Shown here in pieces: positions 1-7,424 of a DNA stretch of 64,000 bases. Position 1 is the stretch's first letter. Each line of letters begins with the position of its first letter. Under the pieces are notes generated by a model, which did no database searches, was not told the origin of the DNA, and worked only from the letters and a program-made list of their open reading frames with translations. Position numbers and translations under genes: made by a program. Source of the stretch: JABMPU01 sp964457455 (lineage in GTDB: Bacteria; Cloacimonadota; Cloacimonadia; Cloacimonadales; TCS61); assembly GCA_964457455.1 (NCBI GenBank), contig CAYWJN010000001.1:1-64000 (forward strand). The letters are read 5' to 3'.

Positions 1-81
1 TGAAGAATTTCCTTGAAAAGCAAAAAAAATAATAATCTAAGTTTTGCATAATGTTCCGTGTGTGCGATGCGGAGCAATGAC

Positions 82-121
82 ACGCTTGTTATGTTTCGTT
101 TTTAGTATAGCAGGGCGATAA
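82..121 (+). promoter_or_regulatory. Upstream repeat element, copy 1
   Basis: A 40-base stretch running from the block ACGCTTGTTAT to AGTATAGCAGGGCGATAAA recurs at 1522-1561 with three differences. An ATGTTCCG block also lies upstream of both copies (about 51-58 and 1506-1513). Each copy ends a few bases before the ribosome site of the next gene. I infer a promoter or operator, because TTGTTA and TATAG are present, but their spacing is too short for a classical sigma-70 promoter. Confidence 0.55.
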
Positions 122-133
122 ACAGGAGGAAAC

Positions 134-433
134 ATGTATTATGTTTATGGACTTATTGGAACTTTGATTATCAACCTAATTGTGTTTTTTGTGATAATCA
201 GAAAGAAAAATCAAATCATTTCTATACTTAGAAATGAAGTTTGCAAAAAAAAAGAGAGTTTGGAAGAACAAAAAACGCTATATACTGATATAATCACAGA
301 AGCAAAAGATACTGATACTCTTTCAAAACTTAAAAAGATGAAAAAACCACATTACAGAGCATTGCAACATATAAATCCTATTATCCGCAAAAACTTCTAT
401 AAGGTACTTTACCACATAAGCAACCAAGACTAA
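134..433 (+). CDS. Small membrane-anchored protein, unknown
   Basis: This 99-residue protein has one hydrophobic N-terminal segment (about residues 4-23) followed by a Lys/Glu-rich, probably coiled-coil cytoplasmic part. AGGAGG lies just upstream of the ATG, and the gene follows the repeat element at 82-121. The layout resembles the two small membrane proteins at 10292 and 10599. I do not recognise the family. Single-pass proteins of this kind in phages include superinfection-exclusion and lysis-accessory factors, but nothing here decides between them. Confidence 0.6.
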   Translation: MYYVYGLIGTLIINLIVFFVIIRKKNQIISILRNEVCKKKESLEEQKTLYTDIITEAKDTDTLSKLKKMKKPHYRALQHINPIIRKNFYKVLYHISNQD

Positions 434-454
434 TAGGATAATGGCTTACAGATG

Positions 455-475
455 CCACGTATCGTGGATATTTTT
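455..475 (+). terminator. Possible intrinsic terminator
   Basis: CCACG and CGTGG (455-459 and 463-467) form a short stem with a 3-base loop, followed by ATATTTTT. It sits 20 bases after the stop of the gene at 134-433. The stem is only 5 bp, so termination would be weak. Confidence 0.4.
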
Positions 476-485
476 GTTGAACTAA

Positions 486-528
486 GCTGCTAATCGCAGC
501 AGAAAAAACTTGCATTCTTTTGAATGCA
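486..528 (+). other. Two further hairpins in a gene-free stretch
   Basis: The 234 bases between 433 and 668 hold no convincing gene. They contain GCTGC/GCAGC (486-490 with 496-500) and a perfect 7-bp stem TGCATTC/GAATGCA (511-517 with 522-528) with a TTTT loop. Together with the hairpin at 455-467 this gives three stem-loops in about 75 bases, which may be a structured leader or small RNA ahead of the methyltransferase gene. Confidence 0.35.
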
Positions 529-667
529 TATTTAACTTGATCGCAATGTAAGAAAAAACCAACTAAAAGCAAATTCTTATAATAGTGTGTAATATCAATT
601 TCCGTTGAATTACTAAGAAAATTAGCTGAAAGAGCAAATACAAATATAGGTGGAGTAAGATGAAGAA

Positions 668-1462
668 ATGAGATTTAACGATTTAGATTTAATAAAATGG
701 AAGGAAACCGATATTAATGTTGATAGCCTTTGGTTAATTAATAAGCGGGATAAAAAAGGTAAACATTCAAATCTTTATCATGGCAATTTTATACCACAAA
801 TTCCTTATCAATTAATAAAAAGGTACACAAAAAAACAAGATATTGTTCTTGATATGTTTCTTGGTAGCGGAACTACACTTTTTGAATGTGAGAACTTGAA
901 TCGAAATTGCATAGGATTTGATATAAATGAAGAAATGATTGCTTTAGTTAAAGACAAGATGGGTATCTTTAGTACGGTAGATTTTGATATTCAAAATTGT
1001 GACGTTTCCTGCCTAAATGATTTCAATAATAAAATCAAGAATTCATTAAATAAACTAAGGTCTAATAAAGTTCAATTTTTATTAATGCATCCACCATATA
1101 TGGATATTGTGAAATTTACCGACAAGAAAGAAGATTTATCACAGATCTCTGATCTATCACAATTTATAAAAATCTTTACTAAAGTAGTACAGAATGGGCT
1201 AAAATATTTAGAGAAAAATCGCTACTTTGCAATTGTAATAGGAGATGTTTATAAAAATAGTGAAGTGATACCTTTATCTTTTTACGTAATGGATACAATA
1301 AAAAGAAACTTTAGGGTTAAGTTAAAAGGAGTTATTGTAAAAAATATTGAAGGCAATAGAGGTAAAATTGGACAAGGTGGAATTTGGAAATATAGAGCAT
1401 TAAAAAGTGATTATTTCATATTCAAGCACGAATACATATTCGTTTTTAAAAAGGAATTTTAA
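668..1462 (+). CDS. DNA methyltransferase (N4/N6 class)
   Basis: This is a probable DNA amino-methyltransferase that transfers a methyl group from S-adenosylmethionine to adenine N6 or cytosine N4. The SAM-binding motif DMFLGSGTT is at residues 62-70, preceded by the family-typical HGNFIPQIPYQLI stretch (39-51). The catalytic motif HPPY is at 141-144, in place of the commoner DPPY. The order (binding motif first) and the 264-residue length fit a compact phage enzyme with no separate target-recognition domain. No restriction partner is adjacent, so it probably protects phage DNA from host restriction or acts in regulation. The family is clear; the recognition sequence cannot be read. Confidence 0.85.
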   Translation: MRFNDLDLIKWKETDINVDSLWLINKRDKKGKHSNLYHGNFIPQIPYQLIKRYTKKQDIVLDMFLGSGTTLFECENLNRNCIGFDINEEMIALVKDKMGIFSTVDFDIQNCDVSCLNDFNNKIKNSLNKLRSNKVQFLLMHPPYMDIVKFTDKKEDLSQISDLSQFIKIFTKVVQNGLKYLEKNRYFAIVIGDVYKNSEVIPLSFYVMDTIKRNFRVKLKGVIVKNIEGNRGKIGQGGIWKYRALKSDYFIFKHEYIFVFKKEF

Positions 1463-1521
1463 TATGATACAAAAAGAGTTATTTTTAGAATGGGATGTGT
1501 GCGTCATGTTCCGTCGTGAGA

Positions 1522-1561
1522 ACGCTTGTTATATTTCGTTTTCAGTATAGCAGGGTGATAA
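1522..1561 (+). promoter_or_regulatory. Upstream repeat element, copy 2
   Basis: This is the second copy of the 40-base element at 82-121, ending 18 bases before the ATG at 1580 and just before AAAGGAG. Retention of the sequence in two unrelated upstream regions suggests a promoter or regulator-binding site. Confidence 0.55.
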
Positions 1562-1579
1562 AATAAAAGGAGAATTGTT

Positions 1580-2047
1580 ATGGAAATCTGTAGAAAATGT
1601 GGAGTTAAGGTCAATGTAGAAACTGATTTAAGAAATGAATTATCTCGAAAAGAATTTGCTATCAGCGGTCTCTGTCAAAATTGCCAAGATGATTTTTTTG
1701 GAAAATGGCGGCAGTTCTGCTATAATGATTTATCTATCAAGGAATTGAATCTAATGCTTCAGGCTGTCATAAAAACTTTGCAACAATATTGTAATAGATC
1801 AGTGCTTAATAAATGTCCTCTGTGTGCATATAGCAAAAGTCTATGTTCCCGGTGTCCTCATAAATTAATAAATAATATACTTTGTGTGGAATGGAAAAAA
1901 TATAACTTGAGTGATGAGTTCCCGTATAGCCGTTATATATTATGGGGTGAACAGAAGTGTATAGACCGGCTTAAATCTTGGATAGATATTATTGAAAAAA
2001 GAATAAAAGAACTCGAATACTTGAAGGAGATGAACGATGGGATGTAA
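1580..2047 (+). CDS. Cysteine-rich zinc-binding-type protein, unknown
   Basis: This 155-residue protein has CRKC (residues 4-7) and CQNC (32-35) near the N-terminus, then CPLC and CSRCP motifs in the middle, spaced like two treble-clef or ribbon zinc sites. The C-terminus is a charged helix. AAAGGAG precedes the start. The 3' end overlaps the next gene by 11 bases, so they are probably translated together. I do not recognise a family; small zinc proteins of this kind in phages are often host-takeover or regulatory factors. Confidence 0.6.
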   Translation: MEICRKCGVKVNVETDLRNELSRKEFAISGLCQNCQDDFFGKWRQFCYNDLSIKELNLMLQAVIKTLQQYCNRSVLNKCPLCAYSKSLCSRCPHKLINNILCVEWKKYNLSDEFPYSRYILWGEQKCIDRLKSWIDIIEKRIKELEYLKEMNDGM

Positions 2048-2345
2048 TTATTATACCATTAAAAAATGTGAGTGTTGTGGACACGAAGAAAGAAAACATA
2101 TTGGGAAATCTTCTGCCGGATGGGTATTTGCTTTGCATATCGAACCCGAAAATGGAATCAATTCCCTTGAAGATTGGAAGAAGTATTGGAAAGACAAAAC
2201 CATTATCAACGAATATGGTGAAGAAATAACCCCTGACGAAATGCTTGATAATATTACTAATCGTTCTCATCCAAATGGATTATCAAGGTTAAGTCATTGC
2301 GTCAGGCACGGAGATGGGACTTATGATTATTGCGAAGAAGAATAG
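2037..2345 (+). CDS. Conserved small phage protein with CxxC
   Basis: This 102-residue protein begins MGCNYYTIKKCECCGH and continues with HIGKSSAGW and INSLEDWKKYW. The pattern is familiar from uncharacterised accessory proteins of many phages, where it is conserved but has no assigned role. The CxCC cluster with later His/Cys residues suggests metal binding. It overlaps the upstream gene, and the next frame starts 20 bases after its stop. Confidence 0.65.
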   Translation: MGCNYYTIKKCECCGHEERKHIGKSSAGWVFALHIEPENGINSLEDWKKYWKDKTIINEYGEEITPDEMLDNITNRSHPNGLSRLSHCVRHGDGTYDYCEEE

Positions 2346-2364
2346 GAGTAAATCTTATGTAGGT

Positions 2365-2508
2365 ATGATGGCGTGCCCTATCTGTGGAAAAGATTCCGGC
2401 ATTCTATTGAACAGGATATTATCTAATACTTTTGAGGAAGGGAAGAAGTATGTCGGAGACCCGTGTCCCGAGTGCCAAAAAGGATTAGATATGGGTGGAA
2501 TATGTTAA
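2365..2508 (+). CDS. Zinc-ribbon mini-protein
   Basis: A 47-residue protein starting at ATGATG (2365 or 2368). It holds CPIC near the N-terminus and CPEC near the C-terminus, a minimal four-cysteine zinc ribbon around a conserved GILLN segment. The frame is open further upstream to 2314, but that would overlap the previous gene. The DxCPxC arrangement resembles common phage mini-proteins of unknown role. Confidence 0.55.
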   Translation: MMACPICGKDSGILLNRILSNTFEEGKKYVGDPCPECQKGLDMGGIC

Positions 2509-2666
2509 TCAAATGCACCAATGAATCTGAAGGTTCTGAAAATCCTTACAGGACTGGAAGACTGTGGTGTATATCAAAAGATGCGGGAAAGCGATTAGGT
2601 ATCAAGGTTGATATTGCTTATATTGCCGAAGAATTAGCCGATAAATTAAATTTATCAAGGGAGTAA
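2502..2666 (+). CDS. Small unknown protein
   Basis: A 54-residue protein starting at ATG 2502 and overlapping the stop of the upstream gene by 7 bases, so probably translationally coupled. The sequence is mixed charged and aliphatic with no motif I recognise. Confidence 0.45.
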   Translation: MLIKCTNESEGSENPYRTGRLWCISKDAGKRLGIKVDIAYIAEELADKLNLSRE

Positions 2667-2670
2667 AAAA

Positions 2671-2928
2671 ATGAAAAAGAGCGAATCTCGTAAAAATCGT
2701 CGAAGTTACATGAGAAATTCCGGGAGAGATGTCTATGATGTTTTTCAGGAATGCTTGAGATTGAAGAAATTACTAATCAAAAAGAAAAACAAAATCAGAA
2801 AAGAATATCCAAAATATCCGATTTGGATTCCCAAGTTTAGTGAAGAAGATTCTTATCAAAGTATCTGTCAAACCAGAGCAGATATTAAAGCCGAACTATT
2901 GAAAAATGAAAAACTTGGATATAAATAA
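2671..2928 (+). CDS. Small basic protein, unknown
   Basis: An 85-residue, Lys/Arg-rich protein starting MKKSESRKNRRSY, preceded by AAGGGAG. The charge suggests nucleic-acid binding, but no domain is recognisable. The last 23 bases overlap the next gene. Confidence 0.45.
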   Translation: MKKSESRKNRRSYMRNSGRDVYDVFQECLRLKKLLIKKKNKIRKEYPKYPIWIPKFSEEDSYQSICQTRADIKAELLKNEKLGYK

Positions 2929-3109
2929 ATTTTCTAATACTCGCCGTTATATTTATTACGATGGAGAATTGATTGGTTCTCATCAAAATTGTAAAGCCCG
3001 AATGTTCATTAAATTGGATTTTGCTAAAAAATACAATCTTCCGGTGATTATTCATTCTGCCGGATTAAGTTTCAAAACAATAATAAATTCGCAAGGATAT
3101 ATTGAATGA
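2906..3109 (+). CDS. Small unknown protein
   Basis: A 67-residue protein whose start lies inside the end of the preceding gene and whose TGA overlaps the ATG at 3106. It contains the pattern YYDGELIGSH, consistent with a small beta-rich fold. No family recognised. Confidence 0.4.
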   Translation: MKNLDINKFSNTRRYIYYDGELIGSHQNCKARMFIKLDFAKKYNLPVIIHSAGLSFKTIINSQGYIE

Positions 3110-3217
3110 GTCATAAAGTATTAATCAATAATAGTCAGGTTGATTCCGAGGATATTGCCGGGATTGAATACCGGAGCTGATTTGGTTGATTTGAAAGAAG
3201 AATTTGATAAATTATGA
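3106..3217 (+). pseudogene. Small gene with apparent frameshift
   Basis: Reading from ATG 3106 gives 24 residues ending at 3180. A change of frame near 3160 joins the first part, MSHKVLINNSQVDSEDIAG, to NTGADLVDLKEEFDKL, which ends exactly at the ATGA junction with the next gene (3214). The continuous protein character and matching overlap suggest a single original gene of about 36 residues disrupted by an indel, or a sequencing error. Confidence 0.35.
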
Positions 3218-3435
3218 AAAATCGTTTAATAAAACTCAAGAAATGCTGGCTGGATAAGAAAACTAACCAAAAAGTATATCAAGATGAGAATGGTGTCTTT
3301 CGATTTATGGAATCTGGTATTCGAGTATTTCCTAAATCAGATAAATCTAAATTTGTCAAACTTTACGATACTCGCTATCGTGAGCATTTCTGGTATCCGC
3401 CACTAAAGGCAAGTGTGCCAGAATTTGTGATATAA
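3214..3435 (+). CDS. Small basic protein, unknown
   Basis: A 73-residue protein starting at the ATGA overlap at 3214. It is Lys- and aromatic-rich (for example RYREHFWYPP near the C-terminus). No family recognised. Confidence 0.4.
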   Translation: MKNRLIKLKKCWLDKKTNQKVYQDENGVFRFMESGIRVFPKSDKSKFVKLYDTRYREHFWYPPLKASVPEFVI

Positions 3436-3454
3436 TCTTAATAATGGAGGAAAA

Positions 3455-3553
3455 ATGTCAAAAGTAACAAGTGATTCTTTAATAAAATTAACCGTTCTGC
3501 AGGAAATTATTCAAAAGTTCCGGGAACAAATTGAAAAATTATACGAGGTATGA
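3455..3553 (+). CDS. 32-residue ORF, possible fragment
   Basis: A strong AGGAGG precedes ATG 3455, and the TGA overlaps the next start (ATGA at 3550). Its opening, SKVTSDSLIKL, resembles the opening MKVTSESLLKQI of the gene at 4116. It may be a leader peptide or a leftover N-terminal copy of that paralogous family. Confidence 0.4.
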   Translation: MSKVTSDSLIKLTVLQEIIQKFREQIEKLYEV

Positions 3554-4119
3554 TTATGATTAGTGACAAAGTGGCTCGAATAGGTTTGCAAGTAATTTAT
3601 ATTCCTGATCACGCTAAAAATAATATTCATCATCCCGATTGTGAATTAGGATTTATAACTCGATTATCCTTTTCGCAAAAAAAGAAAACAGCTTGTTGTC
3701 GATATTGGATCGATAAAGATAAACCGTTAGAAAAAATGCAAATAAGAACTGTTTCGTGTTCAGAAGCTACAAATTATTTTAATTTATTGGAATTAAAATA
3801 TAATCATCCTTTTACTTTGTTTCCTCAACGAATAATTAATAAATTAGTAGATCGAGCTAATGACATTAATAATTTTGGCGATTTATTACCTTCTTTTATA
3901 AAAAGAACAATTTGGCAAGAAATCAACCTACAACAGACAATCGTTATAGGAGATGAAGTTATAGTCAATACAGGTGGAAAAGATAGCACAGGTGTAATAG
4001 ATAACGGAGCAGGAAATAAAATTGGCTATTATCATAAGCGGTTGAATGCTTATCTCGTAAAATTTGCTAACAATACTAGGCAATTTATTGGAAAAGAATG
4101 TATAAGGAAAAAAATATGA
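3550..4119 (+). CDS. Unknown 189-residue protein
   Basis: A soluble, mixed alpha/beta protein with no recognised motif. The C-terminal part (GDEVIVNTGGKDSTGVID, then YYHKRLNAYLVKF) reads like a small beta-barrel. It starts by ATGA overlap with the upstream ORF and ends by ATGA overlap with 4116, so it is inside a tightly coupled operon. Met at 3556 is an alternative start. Confidence 0.5.
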   Translation: MIMISDKVARIGLQVIYIPDHAKNNIHHPDCELGFITRLSFSQKKKTACCRYWIDKDKPLEKMQIRTVSCSEATNYFNLLELKYNHPFTLFPQRIINKLVDRANDINNFGDLLPSFIKRTIWQEINLQQTIVIGDEVIVNTGGKDSTGVIDNGAGNKIGYYHKRLNAYLVKFANNTRQFIGKECIRKKI

Positions 4120-4403
4120 AGGTTACAAGTGAAAGTTTACTCAAACAAATTGATTCAGAAGATATGGAAAAATTTAATAATACTTTCCGGAGCAAAGGTG
4201 TATTGCTCACCTATTTCACCGATAAAACTTTTATTCTTATTAATAAGTGGGTATTTGATCTTATGGAATTTGATAAATGGTTGCATAAGATTGGATATGA
4301 TGAGATTGAACACGGTTCTATGAAAGATTATCTATCAAAAGAATTTAGTTCCGAAACTGCATCTTTTATAGATTCTTTGATAACTAAATATCCAAAAATG
4401 TAA
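4116..4403 (+). CDS. Paralogous small acidic protein A1
   Basis: A 95-residue protein clearly related to the product of 6747-7049. Both share a TSExLLxQID opening, a FDKxLHKIGY core, HGSMxDYL, and an ending close to IxKYPK. The family is unknown to me. The two copies within 2.6 kb, each beside a copy of a second small family (4538 and 6673), point to duplication of a two-gene unit. It starts at the ATGA overlap with the upstream gene; the frame is open to 4098. Confidence 0.55.
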   Translation: MKVTSESLLKQIDSEDMEKFNNTFRSKGVLLTYFTDKTFILINKWVFDLMEFDKWLHKIGYDEIEHGSMKDYLSKEFSSETASFIDSLITKYPKM

Positions 4404-4537
4404 AAAATAAAGCCGGCAATCCATTAAATCATCAGAGTTTATATTTTTACAAACAAGGGATGATAATTTTAAAGATCAAGTAATGAAAATAACCAAGAAA
4501 ACAGGTGAATTTAAAATCTACAATTAAGGAGGTATTT

Positions 4538-4756
4538 ATGGTAGAATCAGTTCCCGGTGGATTCAAAGAATTTTTTGAATCCAAATTAAAGAAAGCCGAT
4601 TGTTATGAGGAAGAAATTGAGATGGTCGGCGATATAGAATTTGCTATTGATAATATGGAATACGATATGGAAAATAGAGATTCGCTTTGGGAAGCATTTG
4701 AAAAAGCGTGTCGAGATTTACATATAGATAAAGATGGAATAGAAAATTTTATATAA
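4538..4756 (+). CDS. Small acidic protein B1
   Basis: A 72-residue, strongly acidic protein. ATG 4538 is chosen because AAGGAGG sits just before it; the frame is open to 4505. Its last 20 residues (FEKACRDLHIDKDGIENF) match the C-terminus of the short ORF at 6673-6759. Function unknown; acidic phage mini-proteins sometimes mimic DNA, but nothing here shows this. Confidence 0.5.
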   Translation: MVESVPGGFKEFFESKLKKADCYEEEIEMVGDIEFAIDNMEYDMENRDSLWEAFEKACRDLHIDKDGIENFI

Positions 4757-4851
4757 AGGAGATAAATTGGGACTATTATTGAATGGTGTCAGGGGATGTT
4801 GATATGCAGATAATAATAAATTTTAAGAATAAAATGAAAAAGGAGGCATAG

Positions 4852-5184
4852 ATGAATTTACAAAAATTGAAGAAATTAACCCCGAGAACAATTGGGCATA
4901 TTGGGGTGGATGCAGGGATAGTATGGATAGGAGATCCTTGTTACATAATTCACAGAGATGGAATTGTCCCTAATACTATGGGAAAAGATTGGGATGAATT
5001 CTGCGAATTTATTGGTTATAAAATGGATAAAACATTTTGTCATGATAACGGGATTGAAGGTCTTGGTGTGGTAACTGCCACGAAAGATGGAGATGGATTT
5101 TATGAGGTAATTGGATTCTATGAAGAAGACTGCAAGACGCCATCATGCGTGATGGTTGATTTTAACAATGTATTCAAGGATTGA
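4852..5184 (+). CDS. Conserved phage protein of unknown function
   Basis: A 110-residue protein with the pattern VDAGIVWIGDPCYI near residues 19-32, a conserved signature in uncharacterised small phage and bacterial proteins, followed by a second GFYEV block. AAAGGAGG precedes the ATG. It is probably a soluble single-domain beta-rich protein. The 95 bases upstream hold only a 16-codon frame from about 4804. Confidence 0.55.
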   Translation: MNLQKLKKLTPRTIGHIGVDAGIVWIGDPCYIIHRDGIVPNTMGKDWDEFCEFIGYKMDKTFCHDNGIEGLGVVTATKDGDGFYEVIGFYEEDCKTPSCVMVDFNNVFKD

Positions 5185-5256
5185 TAACGATAACCAAATT
5201 GGAGTGCGGGGAGATTGTTCTACCTCCCCACATATGGTTGAAAGGGGGATAAAAAG

Positions 5257-5436
5257 ATGATATGCTACAAGGATATTACTTTCTGCCCCTTTTGGAAAAA
5301 GTGTAAAAAGGGGAAGAAATGTAAATATGCATTAACCGATGGCGTGGTCGTGAAAACACAACAACAAGGTCTATTGATTAGCCAATACGTTGATCATCCT
5401 TGTTGCTATGAATCTATCAAAAAGGACGGAAAATGA
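5257..5436 (+). CDS. Cysteine-rich mini-protein
   Basis: A 59-residue protein with seven cysteines, including FCPFWKKCKKGKKC and a late PCC pair, preceded by AAAGGGGG. The spacing suggests a zinc or disulphide knot. Its TGA overlaps the ATG of a 17-codon frame at 5433. Family unknown; the frame and ribosome site are convincing. Confidence 0.5.
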   Translation: MICYKDITFCPFWKKCKKGKKCKYALTDGVVVKTQQQGLLISQYVDHPCCYESIKKDGK

Positions 5437-5486
5437 ATAAACTGAAATCGTTTTATCACAAAAAAGGGGGTAAATTAAATGAATGA
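5433..5486 (+). CDS. 17-codon coupled ORF
   Basis: ATG 5433 overlaps the upstream stop, and its own TGA overlaps the next starts at 5479/5483. The product is MNKLKSFYHKKGGKLNE. It is probably a translational relay rather than a functional protein, because it carries the GGGGG ribosome site for the next gene. Confidence 0.25.
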   Translation: MNKLKSFYHKKGGKLNE

Positions 5487-5701
5487 AGAACTATACAGGC
5501 AGTGTGAGAGAATGGATAAGAGAGTTAATAAGGCTAACTGGTTACAAAGCAAGATTAAAACAGCGACTTCTTGATGTGTGGGTAATAATGGAATCTATAA
5601 AAAAGGTGGCGATGGATACTCAAAATAGCGAGTTGTGTAATATGTATGCCCGTCTAAGGGATATTATTATAAATATCGAAGATGATGGGCATAAATTATA
5701 G
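5483..5701 (+). CDS. Small helical protein, frame uncertain
   Basis: Two overlapping starts follow GGGGG. ATG 5479 gives a 31-residue protein (MNEELYRQCERMDKRVNKAN...) that stops at 5574. ATG 5483 gives 72 residues continuing to 5701, ending RLRDIIINIEDDG. The better-spaced start leads to the shorter frame, yet the C-terminal helix lies in the other, so this may be one gene split by a frameshift near 5570. Confidence 0.4.
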   Translation: MKNYTGSVREWIRELIRLTGYKARLKQRLLDVWVIMESIKKVAMDTQNSELCNMYARLRDIIINIEDDGHKL

Positions 5702-5715
5702 AGTGCATAAATAAG

Positions 5716-5883
5716 ATGATTATAAAATATGTGTCTGGCGGGTGCGATAAATGTAGAAAAAATAAATAAGTGGGTTCGCCCTCTATAGAGGAGAGAAAAA
5801 CAAGGCAAAAAAGGGGAATATGTGGAGAATGTCTTTGCAAAATGTCCACTATAATAGAAGCGGGGCATAGATACCACAAATAA
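5716..5883 (+). pseudogene. Small CxxC protein interrupted by in-frame TAA
   Basis: From ATG 5716 the frame reads IIKYVSGGCDKCRKNK, meets TAA at 5767-5769, and then continues in the same frame for 37 residues, including CGECLC, to TAA at 5881. CDKC plus CGEC would make a four-cysteine zinc ribbon, so I read this as one gene broken by a nonsense change. The rest of the stretch 5884-6118 shows no gene I can support. Confidence 0.4.
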
Positions 5884-6118
5884 TATAAAAAAATAATACA
5901 TTAATGAACTCGCTGTGATAGATATTGCCTTATTGCAAAATACGGAGAAAAAAGACGACAAAGATATATAAGTTACGACCATTTAGTGTCCATTTCGGAC
6001 AAAAATATAAAACTGCTGATAATGGGGGCTAAATGACTTATCCCTACTGCTAAGAGACAGACAAAACGAAACGCATAAATAGATTTGAAAAATAATGAAT
6101 TTAGATTAATAAAGGTTT

Positions 6119-6150
6119 CCGGTTTCCTGCAACCCAAAACCGGAAAGGAG
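6119..6150 (+). promoter_or_regulatory. Hairpin abutting ribosome site, copy 1
   Basis: CCGGTTT (6119-6125) pairs with AAACCGG (6137-6143), and the stem ends directly against AAAGGAG (6144-6150). The block AAAACCGGAAAGGAGAAAA is shared exactly with the site at 8383-8401 upstream of another gene. I infer a translational operator or an RNA-protein binding hairpin. Confidence 0.5.
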
Positions 6151-6156
6151 AAAAGA

Positions 6157-6657
6157 GTGAGTAGTCTTATCATTCATAAAAAACATGGTATTAATGCACG
6201 GTCAACGACAGTGCTATGTCCAATCTGTCTTAAAAGAAAGCCAGATAACAACTTGCTTTTATTAGGTCATCAGAATAGCTTACTAAAATGCACAGAATGT
6301 GGGCGTAAAGTTATAGGTACGAAAAGAAAACGTAACTGTCCATCATGCAAAGCGAAATCGTCATTGAAATACGAAAGAGAACTCCATGATTATGAAAGCA
6401 TTGACAATCCCGGATTGAAAATCTGTAGCGATTGTATCAATGAACTGCAGAAGAAACAAATCAAAATTGATGATAATATTGTTTTTTGTGTAGAAGGTAA
6501 AAAAGCACGTGACAACATAGCGTTAACGGGAGCATTTTTTGTTTTAAATAAGAAAAGTAAATGGTTTGAAGAAGAATTATCCAAATATGTAACAGGCAAT
6601 ATTGTTATTATCGATACAGCAACATTTAGAAAGGTATTATCCGATTATGGAAAATAA
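6157..6657 (+). CDS. Zinc-finger protein, unknown
   Basis: A 166-residue protein starting at GTG 6157, chosen because AAAGGAG lies 6 bases upstream; the frame is open to TTG 6085. It contains CPIC, CTEC, CPSC and CSDC pairs within the first 95 residues, so it probably binds two zincs as ribbons. The C-terminal half (VFCVEGKKARDNIALTGAFF onward) is an alpha/beta segment I do not recognise. The upstream hairpin (6119-6143) suggests translational regulation. Confidence 0.55.
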   Translation: MSSLIIHKKHGINARSTTVLCPICLKRKPDNNLLLLGHQNSLLKCTECGRKVIGTKRKRNCPSCKAKSSLKYERELHDYESIDNPGLKICSDCINELQKKQIKIDDNIVFCVEGKKARDNIALTGAFFVLNKKSKWFEEELSKYVTGNIVIIDTATFRKVLSDYGK

Positions 6658-6672
6658 TCGGTGGGAGGAAAT

Positions 6673-6759
6673 ATGCAAACAAATTATCAAATCCGAGCAT
6701 TCACAAAGGCTTGCGAGGATCTTTATATTTCTATGGATGAAATCGAATGTTACATTTAG
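6673..6759 (+). CDS. 28-residue ORF, fragment of family B
   Basis: GGGAGGA precedes ATG 6673. The product ends FTKACEDLYISMDEIECYI, matching the C-terminus of the 72-residue protein at 4538 (FEKACRDLHIDKDGIENFI). It looks like a truncated paralog that kept its ribosome site, or a leader coupled to 6747, which it overlaps by 13 bases. Confidence 0.45.
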   Translation: MQTNYQIRAFTKACEDLYISMDEIECYI

Positions 6760-7049
6760 TCAATGAAATAACGAGTGAAAATTTGCTTGATCAGATCGAT
6801 CAAAAAGATTTTGAACAATTTAACGAGACATTTAAACCATACGGTGTAATCCTTACATCCTTCACCGATCAAATGTTTATTACGATGGGAATGTGGCTTT
6901 TCGATATTGTTGAATTTGATAAATTTTTACACAAGATTGGTTATCGAGAAAATGCTCACGGGTCAATGGAAGATTACCTTCGCAATAATTTTTCCGAAGA
7001 AACGGCAGATTTAATAGCATCTTTAATAGAAAAATATCCAAAGACGTGA
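6747..7049 (+). CDS. Paralogous small acidic protein A2
   Basis: A 100-residue protein related along its whole length to the product of 4116-4403 (shared FDKxLHKIGY, HGSMxDYL and SxETAxxIxSLIxKYPK). Family and function are unknown. Here the order of the two-gene unit is reversed: the B-type fragment at 6673 precedes this gene, whereas B1 at 4538 follows A1. Confidence 0.55.
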   Translation: MLHLVNEITSENLLDQIDQKDFEQFNETFKPYGVILTSFTDQMFITMGMWLFDIVEFDKFLHKIGYRENAHGSMEDYLRNNFSEETADLIASLIEKYPKT

Positions 7050-7080
7050 AGAATGGTACAAAAAATTATTACCTACAGAA

Positions 7081-7424
7081 ATGCTGAAATTTAATAAAAT
7101 GAACATTCAAGAGCGCGAATGTTATCTCCACAGGTTAAACCATCTGAGAAAATTATTTGCTCGATACAATATGAAAATATTTTTGATTTATGGTTCCCTT
7201 TTGGGGGCTATTAGGAACAAAGGATTAATTCCGCACGATGGAGATATTAATATCAGTATTAATGGGATGAAATACTTAATATTTGGTATCTGAAATCCTG
7301 GAAAAACTCGCAATCGAATTTTTATTCAGAAAAAAACAATATTGAAATTGCAACATTTGAAAATATTAGGGTAATTGAAAGACATAATGAATTGGAGAAA
7401 AAATGGGCACAACAAAAGTATTAG
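7081..7424 (+). pseudogene. LicD-like nucleotidyltransferase, frameshifted
   Basis: Residues 38-60 read FLIYGSLLGAIRNKGLIPHD plus GDINI, the signature of LicD-family transferases, which attach phosphorylcholine or similar phospho-groups to surface glycans. The frame stops at 7293. Moving to another frame near 7268 restores a continuous protein (DEILNIWYLKSW ... IERHNELEKKWAQQKY) that ends at 7424, overlapping the start of the next gene. This is one gene broken by an indel or sequencing error. Even repaired, at about 114 residues it would be a minimal domain. The neighbouring dehydrogenase and HAD genes suggest a glycan-modification cassette. Confidence 0.55.
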
